Shown here one piece after another: positions 23,960 through 30,867 of a stretch of 31,664 nucleotides of DNA. The notes below the pieces were generated by a model, which did not search any database, was not told where the DNA came from, and saw only the letters and a program-made list of their open reading frames with translations. The stretch comes from DASPKX01 sp035627835. Lineage in GTDB: Bacteria > Verrucomicrobiota > Verrucomicrobiia > Limisphaerales > SXQI01. Positions within the stretch are counted from its first letter, which is position 1. Every line of letters begins with the position of its first letter. A program made the position numbers and the translations under genes. The DNA lies in NCBI GenBank assembly GCA_035627835.1, contig DASPKX010000082.1, positions 1 to 31,664 on the forward strand, read 5' to 3'.

Positions 23960-25392
23960 CCATGCAGTTAATGCCAGAGAACGAATACGCCGCATGGCGC
24001 GCGCAGGCGCGGCAGGGGTGGGCGTTTCGGGAGACGGACACAACTCCTCCCGAGGCATTGCTCCAGCAGGTCTGGCTGCATCAACGGTTGCGGCGGGATT
24101 CTCTGCGGACGCTGGATGGGAGGGTGGTGCGGGTGATCCATCCTGGATTTTGGAATCGCGAAGCAGGGCCAGATTTTCGGCAGGCGGTGATCCAGTTTGA
24201 GGGGGAACGCGCGAAGTCAGGAGATGTCGAACTGGATCTTGAACCGCAGGGGTGGTCGAGTCATGGGCACGTACGGAATCCTGAATACAAGGAAGTCATT
24301 CTGCACGTTGTCTGGGCGCGGCCGAACGCTGCCGCGTCGGGCGTTCCGTGCGTTGCTTTAAAGCCGTGCCTGGATTCACCGTGGACGGACCTTGCGCAGT
24401 GGCTGGATAGCGGAGCCGGGGCATTGCCGAAGGAGTTCGCTGGCAGATGCAGCGGTCCGTTGGCGGCGCTTGATTCGGGGCAATTGGACGCGTTGTTACA
24501 GCAGGCGGCCGAAGTTCGATTGGCATACAAGGCGGAGCAATTGCAGGCCCGCGCAAAACAGTGCGGGTGGGAGCAAGCGCTCTGGGAGGGCCTCCTGGCG
24601 GGGCTTGGATATAAGCATAATGCCTGGCCCATGCGCCGACTGGCGGAAATGCTTGGCCCGCCCTTGGGCCGGAGCAGTGAGCGGATTCGCAACGAGGCTA
24701 GAATATTTGGGCTGAGTGGATTGTTACCGACTGACGCGAGCGCGTTGCCATTGGAAAGCGCACGGCGCTTGAAGGTGATCTGGAGCGCGTGGTGGCGGGA
24801 GCAGGGAGACCAAGCTTTGAACGTGCTGCCTAGCGAAGCGTGGCGGTTGGACGGCGTGCGCCCGGCGAACCATCCGCAGCGACGACTTGCGCTTGCTGCG
24901 CAGTGGGCCTCATGTGCGGATCTGTTCGCGCGCCTGGAGCAATGGTTCTTAAAAGCGCCAGATGCTTCAGCGGAGGATGATCTCGCGGGTATTTTGCAGC
25001 CGATGGGTGAGACCTTTTGGCAGGAGCGTTGCACTTTCCGCTCCGCGCCCTTGAAGAGAACTTTGCCAATGTTGGGTAAAGACCGGGTGAGCGATTTAGC
25101 GATTAACGTCATTCTGCCATGGTTCATGGTGAGGGCCATGGCGGGAAAAAACCGGGATCTGGAGGCGCTGGCTCGCAGAAGGTTTTTCGCCTGGCCAGCA
25201 GGTCAGGATAATTCGGCGTTGAAACAAGCTCGTGAGCGGCTGTTTGCGGGAACGAAAGTTCGCTTGAACACCGCAGCCTTGCAGCAAGGACTGCTTCAGA
25301 TTACTCGCGATTTTTGCAATCACTCCAACGCGGTGTGCGATCAATGTGTGTTCCCGCAGTTGGTGCGGACGTGGAAAACAGAGGGGCGCTGA
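23956..25392 (+). CDS. DUF2851 family protein
   Basis: 478 residues, beginning with an ATGA overlap with the AAA ATPase. The DUF2851 core is clear: VWLHQRL near the N-terminus, NREAGPDFRQAVIQ, SGDVELDLEPQGWSSHGHVRNPEYKEVILHVVW, then SGPLAALDSGQLDALLQQAAEVRL. The GPDF...GDVEL arrangement resembles acidic metal-binding active sites of nuclease-like folds, but no activity is established. A C-terminal cysteine cluster (C-N-H-S-N-A-V-C-D-Q-C, near the end) may bind a metal or Fe-S cluster. The full length is in line with the family. Coupling to the Ycf46-like ATPase suggests a shared process (inference). No signal peptide; cytoplasmic. Confidence 0.87.
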   Translation: MTMQLMPENEYAAWRAQARQGWAFRETDTTPPEALLQQVWLHQRLRRDSLRTLDGRVVRVIHPGFWNREAGPDFRQAVIQFEGERAKSGDVELDLEPQGWSSHGHVRNPEYKEVILHVVWARPNAAASGVPCVALKPCLDSPWTDLAQWLDSGAGALPKEFAGRCSGPLAALDSGQLDALLQQAAEVRLAYKAEQLQARAKQCGWEQALWEGLLAGLGYKHNAWPMRRLAEMLGPPLGRSSERIRNEARIFGLSGLLPTDASALPLESARRLKVIWSAWWREQGDQALNVLPSEAWRLDGVRPANHPQRRLALAAQWASCADLFARLEQWFLKAPDASAEDDLAGILQPMGETFWQERCTFRSAPLKRTLPMLGKDRVSDLAINVILPWFMVRAMAGKNRDLEALARRRFFAWPAGQDNSALKQARERLFAGTKVRLNTAALQQGLLQITRDFCNHSNAVCDQCVFPQLVRTWKTEGR

Positions 25393-25463
25393 GCTTCTAA
25401 GGGAGAGCAGTTTCGCTTCTCCAATTGCTTTGCCTTTTCTCACGGGCAGCCTAGATTCCCCGC

Positions 25464-26603
25464 GTGAAACGATTCCTGATCGCGATTCTCGCCACCCTCA
25501 GCGTGGTCGCTCTTAAAGCCGCGCAGCCGCTATTAAGCGGCAATCCCTCGTTAAAGAACGAGGTGAAGCACTCGATTTCCCGCGGGGCAGATTGGCTGGT
25601 CAAAAACCAACAGCCTGGTGGATTTTGGTCGGCGCAAGACACTCCAGCCCTTACAGCGCTCGCCTTGACTGCTCTTCTGAGCGACCCAGCGACATCACCT
25701 GAAGAGAAAAAAGCGGTGGACAAAGGGTTCGCTTACCTGCGCTCGCACGTGAAGGAGGATGGTTCGATTTACGCAAAGAAGGAACTGGTGAATTACAACA
25801 CGGCCTTATCGCTCCAAGCCTTTGCCGCTCTCAACGATCCCAAGGACAAGGAGATCATCAAAAAGGCGCGCTCATACCTTATCGGCACCCAGGTGGACAT
25901 GGGCGAAAAGGGGAAATTGGATAACGTTTACGACGGCGGCGTCGGGTATGGCAGCAAATACGAGCATTCCGACATGGCTAACACGCTAACCGCGCTGGAA
26001 GCCTTGCATCAGAGCCGCAAGCTGGTGAGCGACACGGGGGCTAAGGAACCTGAGTTGGATTTCGCCGCAGCGATCAGCTTCCTGCAGAACTGCCAACATC
26101 TCCCCTCGCATAACAAGCAGACATGGGTGAGCACGGACGAAGCAAACAAAGGCGGGTTTATTTATCATCCTTCGGAGTCGAAGGCGGGTGAAACGAACAC
26201 TGCAGATGGCCGGGTGGCGCTGCGCGCCTACGGTAGCATCAGCTACGCCGGAATGCTTTCCTACATTTATTCGGGTCTATCGAAGGATGATGCGCGCGTG
26301 ACAGCAGTTCTGGAATGGCTGCAAAAAAATTACACCTTGAGCGAAAACCCGGGCATGGGCGAGCAGGGGCTGTATTACTACTATCACACCATGGCAAAGG
26401 CTCTGCATGTGGGCGGCGTGGACAAGCTTGACATAGGCAAAGACAAGGTGGATTGGCGCCAGAATCTCGCCTTGCGGATGTTTGATCTGCAAAAGCAGGA
26501 TGGCTCCTGGCAGAACAACAACGGGCGCTGGTTCGAGAAGGATCCTGTGCTGGTGACAGCGTACGGCGTCCTGACTTTGAGTTACGTCGGAGCCGCGCTC
26601 TAA
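25464..26603 (+). CDS. Exported prenyltransferase/squalene-oxidase repeat protein
   Basis: 379 residues with a GTG start at 25464 and a signal peptide (FLIAILATLSVVALKAA, ~4-20). Repeats of the alpha/alpha-toroid type follow: ISRGADWLVKNQQPGGFWSAQDTPALTALALTALL, DKGFAYLRSHVKEDGSIY, NYNTALSLQAFAAL, SYAGMLSYIYSGL, FDLQKQDGSWQNNNGRWFEKDPVLVTAYGVLTLSY. These form the terpenoid-cyclase barrel, but the catalytic DxDD motif of squalene-hopene cyclase was not found, so it is unlikely to be a cyclase. Such exported toroids are frequent in Planctomycetes and Verrucomicrobia and have no known role. A strong terminator follows. Confidence 0.88.
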   Translation: MKRFLIAILATLSVVALKAAQPLLSGNPSLKNEVKHSISRGADWLVKNQQPGGFWSAQDTPALTALALTALLSDPATSPEEKKAVDKGFAYLRSHVKEDGSIYAKKELVNYNTALSLQAFAALNDPKDKEIIKKARSYLIGTQVDMGEKGKLDNVYDGGVGYGSKYEHSDMANTLTALEALHQSRKLVSDTGAKEPELDFAAAISFLQNCQHLPSHNKQTWVSTDEANKGGFIYHPSESKAGETNTADGRVALRAYGSISYAGMLSYIYSGLSKDDARVTAVLEWLQKNYTLSENPGMGEQGLYYYYHTMAKALHVGGVDKLDIGKDKVDWRQNLALRMFDLQKQDGSWQNNNGRWFEKDPVLVTAYGVLTLSYVGAAL

Positions 26604-26624
26604 TACACGCAGAGAATCTCCAAG

Positions 26625-26658
26625 AAGCGCCAACCGCTCTGGTTGGCGCTTTTGTTTG
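26625..26658 (+). terminator. Strong rho-independent terminator
   Basis: AAGCGCCAACC (26625-26635) pairs perfectly over 11 bp with GGTTGGCGCTT (26641-26651) around the loop GCTCT, followed by TTGTTT. It lies 22 nt after the toroid-protein stop and 12 nt before the stop of the convergent oxidoreductase. The minus-strand tail is less T-rich (TTCTTGG), so it is at best partly bidirectional. Confidence 0.92.
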
Positions 26659-26669
26659 ACGAAAGCCTT

Positions 26670-27983
26670 CTAGATCAACTTTGTTCGGCCAGGCATCGGG
26701 ACGGCTGGGACTTCCACTTCGCTGTTCCAGTCGGTGTAAGCGGGGGCGAGCACTTCCTGGGAATTCAGAGCTTCCTCCCAGGTCACGGTCTTGCCGGTGT
26801 AGGCGGCCATGCGGCCCATGATGCCGAGCATCGTGCTATAGGACATCCATTTACCATCGTTCAATGGCTCACCTTTGCGGATCGAGGCGAACAACTCGTT
26901 GTGCTCGACCTGATACATGTCAGGAACGTTTTTCTCGCTGTAACGCCACTCCGATGCGCCAGTGATTGAATGAATGTTCCGGCTGCAATCAATGACGCAG
27001 TCACCTTTGCGCCCGGCGAACTTGACCGCGTAATCGTTGTCACACCCGCTTTGCTGGCGGCAGAAATGGAAGCCGCGCGCGCCGTTGGCATACTCATATA
27101 CAATGGCGAAGTGATCCCAGATGTTGCCCCACGAAGTGCGGACCTGGCGGCCGCCTGTGCCCATGGCTCGAACCGGAGGAACATCTCCCATGCCCCACGC
27201 CATCATGTCGATGCTATGGATTGCTTGTTCGACAATATGATCACCAGAAAGCCATGCGAACTGGTACCAATTGCGAACTTGCCGCTGAAGCGGTGTCCAG
27301 CTTGGGTCCGTAAGAGTTTGGGGTTTAACTGGACCGGTGTTGTAAGTCGAGTAGATGGTGGTGATGTCGCCAATTGCGCCATTCGCCAGACGCTCAAAAG
27401 TAGCGCGCTTGGGCAGGTGGTAACGCCAGCAGAAGCCAGCCACGAGGCCCAACTTCTTCTTTTTAGCTTCTTCGGCGGCAGCCAAGACCCGGCGAACGCC
27501 CGGGGCGTCCACAGCCATTGGTTTCTCACAGAAAACATGTTTGCCAGCCTTCACTGCGGCCTCAAGGTGCTGCGGGCGGAAACCGGGAGGGGAGGTCAGG
27601 ATCACGAGATCGACGCCGCTATCGATGACCTTCTGGTAGGCGTCCAGCCCGGTGAACTTCTTGTCTGGATCGACGTTAATCTTCTCGCCGACATCCTGTT
27701 TTTTGAGCGCTGAGATGCTGCCTTCGATGGCATCCGGAAAGGCGTCACCCATGGCGGTGAGCATGACGTTCTTATCGGCGCGAAGGGCCTGGGCGGCAGC
27801 GCCTGTGCCGCGGCCGCCGCAGCCGACAAGACCCACGCGCAATGTGGCGTCATTCTGGGCGAACGCGCGTGGAGCTAAACTGATGTGTGGGCCGACAGCG
27901 CCTACGACTGCCACGGCTGTGGAGGCAGTGCGGATGAAATCGCGGCGATTAGGCAGAAGGTTTGGGGTGGAGTCCTGGGTCAT
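26670..27983 (-). CDS. Tat-exported Gfo/Idh/MocA family oxidoreductase
   Basis: 437 residues. The twin-arginine signal NRRDFIRTA (12-20) followed by a hydrophobic stretch to ~42 (RAFAQ) indicates folded export. The Rossmann NAD(P) site is GLVGCGGRG (51-59), and the catalytic-loop CEKPM (152-156) is typical of the family. The C-terminal half holds GDHIVEQAIHSIDMM, with a His likely in substrate binding, and ITGASEWRY. Members oxidise or isomerise sugars and glycosides with bound NAD(P); the Tat-exported subgroup is very common in PVC and Bacteroidetes genomes. Substrate unknown. A hairpin-forming leader (28029-28058) lies 45 nt upstream of its start. Confidence 0.92.
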   Translation of the reverse strand: MTQDSTPNLLPNRRDFIRTASTAVAVVGAVGPHISLAPRAFAQNDATLRVGLVGCGGRGTGAAAQALRADKNVMLTAMGDAFPDAIEGSISALKKQDVGEKINVDPDKKFTGLDAYQKVIDSGVDLVILTSPPGFRPQHLEAAVKAGKHVFCEKPMAVDAPGVRRVLAAAEEAKKKKLGLVAGFCWRYHLPKRATFERLANGAIGDITTIYSTYNTGPVKPQTLTDPSWTPLQRQVRNWYQFAWLSGDHIVEQAIHSIDMMAWGMGDVPPVRAMGTGGRQVRTSWGNIWDHFAIVYEYANGARGFHFCRQQSGCDNDYAVKFAGRKGDCVIDCSRNIHSITGASEWRYSEKNVPDMYQVEHNELFASIRKGEPLNDGKWMSYSTMLGIMGRMAAYTGKTVTWEEALNSQEVLAPAYTDWNSEVEVPAVPMPGRTKLI

Positions 27984-28028
27984 GCGGCTGGGGTGGATGG
28001 TGTCTGATATGGATAATTTTTGGCGACG

Positions 28029-28058
28029 CCGCAGTCAAGGCCAGAGGCCGAACTGCGG
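28029..28058 (-). promoter_or_regulatory. Leader stem-loop upstream of the oxidoreductase gene
   Basis: CCGCAG (28029-28034) pairs with CTGCGG (28053-28058); inside, GGCC (28039-28042) pairs with GGCC (28046-28049) around AGA, leaving a small internal loop of 4 and 3 nt. It would lie in the 5' leader of the minus-strand oxidoreductase message. No T-run follows, so it is not a simple terminator; role unknown. Confidence 0.4.
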
Positions 28059-28237
28059 GTTGCCAAACCTGGCCCAAACGACGTTGGGAGAGCCGCATTT
28101 CCCGATGAGCGCTTAGCGTTCGCAACGTGGCAGCCATAGTGTTCTGTTCAAACCGACATCTTGGACGTTTCAGAGGGGTGGCTTATTTAAGAAGAAGGCG
28201 AAAAAAGTGAGTGTTGCTTTTTAGCCGCTGCTCAAAA

Positions 28238-28355
28238 GCTCACAGGGTGAGCGCCACAGCGGGCCGCAATCTGTGGCAAGGCTAAGGCGGAAGAGTTTTT
28301 CAAAATCCTTTATTATTGCAGCGGCGGCCTCATGCATGAAGCGAATTCATGCATG
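28238..28355 (+). ncRNA. Candidate structured RNA or porin leader, three hairpins
   Basis: Two perfect stems abut. GCTCAC (28238-28243) pairs with GTGAGC (28247-28252) around AGG; GCCACAG (28253-28259) pairs with CTGTGGC (28271-28277) around an 11-nt loop. A third, CATGCATGAA (28331-28340) with TTCATGCATG (28346-28355), has a 10-bp stem and 5-nt loop. GTGAG at 28207-28211 could pair alternatively with CTCAC (28239-28243). The first two stems could stack coaxially. No known riboswitch signature was recognised. It lies ~240-360 nt before the porin start. DNA-level palindromic protein sites are the alternative reading. Confidence 0.4.
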
Positions 28356-28593
28356 CTGCGGAGAAAGAGGCGCACTCACGGCGCTGCCGATGCTCAGGGT
28401 CCAAGCGGCAGATACATTCTGGTTCCATAAAAAGCATGCTCCGCAAGAAAGGGCGCGCATAAGCCAGCGGCTGCGCGGCGGATGGCCGCAAGAGCGGTGC
28501 ATAGTTTGAGCGGCGCGGAGAAAGCAATTGCGACTGCTCACGGGTCCCAGAAACATAAACTGCAGCCCTGCGATGAAACGATCACCACAGAAA

Positions 28594-30012
28594 ATGAAAC
28601 TGAATACCCTCCGACTCAACAGGAACTTAACCGGCGGCGCACTGGTCCTCGCGGTTGCGACAGCAGCAATCGCGCAGGAAAAGCCATATTCCCAGCCTGG
28701 GACCGCGCAATCACCGCCTGCTGCTCCGGCGAAACCGGCTGCCACAACCGCCCCGGCGGCAACGCCCCCGCAAGACGGAGCCGTCGCGAAATTCTTTAAC
28801 GGCAAGCTTCCGGAAGCCATCGCCAAGGGCAAGTTCAGCCTCAATGCCCGTTTGCGCTATGAATACGTTGATCAGGATGGGGTTCCGGCCGTGACGGATG
28901 ATTCGCATGCGCCAACGATCCGAACGCGCTTCGGCTACACCACAGCGCCTCTTTATGGTTTTCGTGGAATGCTGGAGGGCGAAAACGTGACTGTCATTGG
29001 TCCTGATCATAATTTCAACGCAGCAGGCGCGAACGGCGTTCCATACAAGCCGGTGGTTGCGGACCCGGAAACGACGGAACTGAATCAAGCATGGTTAAGC
29101 TACACCTATACCAATCTGCTTAGCGTTAAGGCTGGCCGGCAACGGATTGCCCTCGATAACCATCGCTTCATAGGCGATGTTGGATGGCGGCAGAACATGC
29201 AGACTTTCGATGCCGCGCTTATCGAAGGGAAGCCTCTCGATGATCTGAGTTTGCTCTACGGCTACATCTGGGATGTCCATCGAGTGTTCGGTGATGTCGA
29301 TCGTTTGCCTGCAGCGAACCAGGACTTCAATTCCGACTCGCACTTCTTCAATGCGTCGTATTCCGGATGGAAATACGGCCGGGTGGTCGGTTACACGTAT
29401 GTGCTGGATCTGGAGAATGCCGCTGGATCCGCCAACTCCAGCGCGACTTACGGTGGCTATTTTGCGGGGACTGCGCCAGTCACGGACAAGCTGTCGCTGG
29501 GGTACCGGGCTGAATTTGCCTGGCAAACGGATTATGCGAATAGCCCTCTCAATTATGAGGCGGAATATTACAACCTGGAGCTGTCCGCAAACGTGAAGCC
29601 ATTTTCGTTTGGAGCTGGACTGGAGGTGTTGGGCACGGATTCCAACAGCGGGCCAGCGGGCGGTCAGGCGTCATTCAGAACCCCTCTGGCAACGCTGCAT
29701 GCGTTCAACGGTTGGGCAGATGTGTTCCTGAGCACACCTGCAGCAGGGCTTCAGGATTTTTATGCATTCGCCCAGGTCACGCTCCCACAGCAGATTCCTT
29801 TGCGGTTAATCTACCACAAATACGAGGCGGATTCGGGCGGGGCTGATTTCGGCCAGGAGTTCAACGTCGTCGCCAGCAAAAAGTTCGGCGCAAATTGGAC
29901 GACAATGCTGAAATACGCGTATTACGATGGCGAGGACGCAGCTCCTCCGGCCATCGGTGTGCCCAACATGGATATGCAAAAGTTCTGGGCGCAGGTTGAG
30001 TTCAATTACTAA
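28594..30012 (+). CDS. Outer-membrane beta-barrel porin, alginate-export type
   Basis: 472 residues from the ATG at 28594; the ATG at 28573 (MKRSPQKMKLN) is an alternative, and a TTG at 28528 is less likely. Signal peptide ~1-27 (GGALVLAVATAAIAQ), then a Pro/Ala-rich linker (~35-60), then a barrel of alternating amphipathic strands (FSLNARLRYEYVD, AWLSYTYTNLLSVKAGRQRIALDNHRFIGDVGWRQNMQTFDAALI, YYNLELSANVKPFSFGAGLEV) ending in WAQVEFNY, an aromatic C-terminal outer-membrane signature. The GRQ...N-R-F-I-G...W-R-Q...TFDA block matches the alginate-export porin family. The substrate need not be alginate; an anionic sugar or oligosaccharide is possible. It indicates a diderm envelope. Confidence 0.88.
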   Translation: MKLNTLRLNRNLTGGALVLAVATAAIAQEKPYSQPGTAQSPPAAPAKPAATTAPAATPPQDGAVAKFFNGKLPEAIAKGKFSLNARLRYEYVDQDGVPAVTDDSHAPTIRTRFGYTTAPLYGFRGMLEGENVTVIGPDHNFNAAGANGVPYKPVVADPETTELNQAWLSYTYTNLLSVKAGRQRIALDNHRFIGDVGWRQNMQTFDAALIEGKPLDDLSLLYGYIWDVHRVFGDVDRLPAANQDFNSDSHFFNASYSGWKYGRVVGYTYVLDLENAAGSANSSATYGGYFAGTAPVTDKLSLGYRAEFAWQTDYANSPLNYEAEYYNLELSANVKPFSFGAGLEVLGTDSNSGPAGGQASFRTPLATLHAFNGWADVFLSTPAAGLQDFYAFAQVTLPQQIPLRLIYHKYEADSGGADFGQEFNVVASKKFGANWTTMLKYAYYDGEDAAPPAIGVPNMDMQKFWAQVEFNY

Positions 30013-30019
30013 CTGCCGC

Positions 30020-30058
30020 GCGAACTTGCGGAGCGACCCGCCGGCTTTGCAGGTTCGC
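30020..30058 (+). terminator. Weak terminator-like hairpin after the porin gene
   Basis: GCGAACTTGC (30020-30029) pairs with GCAGGTTCGC (30049-30058) with one T-G wobble around a 19-nt loop. It lies 8 nt after the porin stop and before the next same-strand gene. There is no proper T-run, so it may only reduce read-through or protect the 3' end. Confidence 0.4.
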
Positions 30059-30089
30059 TGATTGACGGTTTTGGGGAAGGTGTGCTTGG

Positions 30090-30854
30090 ATGTGGTACCC
30101 CGTGAAGAAGCCGCATCCAAGCGCTCCCCTCAGCGCATTCACACTGATTGAGCTGTTGGTCGTCATCGCTATCATAGCGATTCTCGCGAGCTTGCTTTTA
30201 CCAGCGCTCGGCAAAGCCAAAGAACGAGCGCAACGCACGGCGTGCGTAAACAATAACCGGCAGCTCTCGCTCGCGATGCACCTATACACGGATGATAATC
30301 GCGACTTCATGCCGTACCCTGGTTGGGGGAATGCCAATCAGAATTGGCTCTATAAACCGGTAGGTGGGAATCCTCCAAGGCTCAACGCCACGAATGCGGC
30401 TGAGCCGTACCAGGACGGGCTCTACTGGCCGTACATCAAAACGGTCAAAACGTACAGTTGCCCGACTGACCGGACGAACACGCTTAACTGGAGGGATCGC
30501 CAGAACAAACTGTCCACTTACGTGATGAACGGGTCCGTGTGCAACTACGGCAAGCTCACGCCGGCGCCACGCACGTATAAACTAAGCGAGTTCAATCCTG
30601 CCGCTTACGTCATGTGGGAGCCGGATGAGGATTTGTACAAGAAGATGTGGGGGTTCAATGGAGCCTATAATGACCCGAGCAGCGAGCCGCACAACGCGTG
30701 CGGCGTTGGCAGACGACATATCAAGGGCGCGGTGATTATGGGCTTCAGCGGGCATGTGGAGTTCATTAAGTTCGAAACTTTCGAACGCGAGCGGTTGCGC
30801 GCTCCAGGATTGCTTTGGTGCTCCCCGAACGATCCGCGGGGCGGGATGTTCTGA
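30090..30854 (+). CDS. Prepilin-type cleavage domain protein, H-X9-DG relative
   Basis: 254 residues. A short leader (MWYPVKKPHPSAPLSA) precedes FTLIELLVVIAIIAILASLLLPAL (17-40), a classic type IV prepilin signal, with cleavage after Ala16 rather than the usual Gly and Glu at +5. The globular part contains ACVNNNRQLSLAMHLYTDDN and YSCPTD, typical of verrucomicrobial pseudopilin-like proteins. The C-terminal signature is H-X9-SG (RRHIKGAVIMGFSGHVEFIKF), with Asp replaced by Ser, unlike the copy at 21393-22217. It starts 77 nt after the porin stop and ends 13 nt before the convergent next gene. Role unknown; cell-envelope location expected. Confidence 0.88.
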   Translation: MWYPVKKPHPSAPLSAFTLIELLVVIAIIAILASLLLPALGKAKERAQRTACVNNNRQLSLAMHLYTDDNRDFMPYPGWGNANQNWLYKPVGGNPPRLNATNAAEPYQDGLYWPYIKTVKTYSCPTDRTNTLNWRDRQNKLSTYVMNGSVCNYGKLTPAPRTYKLSEFNPAAYVMWEPDEDLYKKMWGFNGAYNDPSSEPHNACGVGRRHIKGAVIMGFSGHVEFIKFETFERERLRAPGLLWCSPNDPRGGMF

Positions 30855-30867
30855 AGCAACTCTCAGC

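Larger units (their letters stand above)
27984..28593. other. Gene-free region with several hairpins
   Basis: About 610 nt between two divergent genes (oxidoreductase to the left, porin to the right). Short open frames here (27949-28137 minus, 28273-28509 plus) show no conserved sequence, signal peptide or ribosome site and are not called as genes. It must hold the promoters and leaders of both genes; the individual stem-loops are listed separately. No tRNA-like structure was recognised. Confidence 0.7.

Noticed and set aside
25464..26603. Squalene-hopene cyclase
   Set aside because: Signal peptide present, DxDD motif absent and too short (379 residues against ~630).
28273..28509. Possible small plus-strand gene in the gene-free region
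   Set aside because: No ribosome site, Arg/Cys-rich random-looking product, and it contains the perfect 10-bp hairpin.
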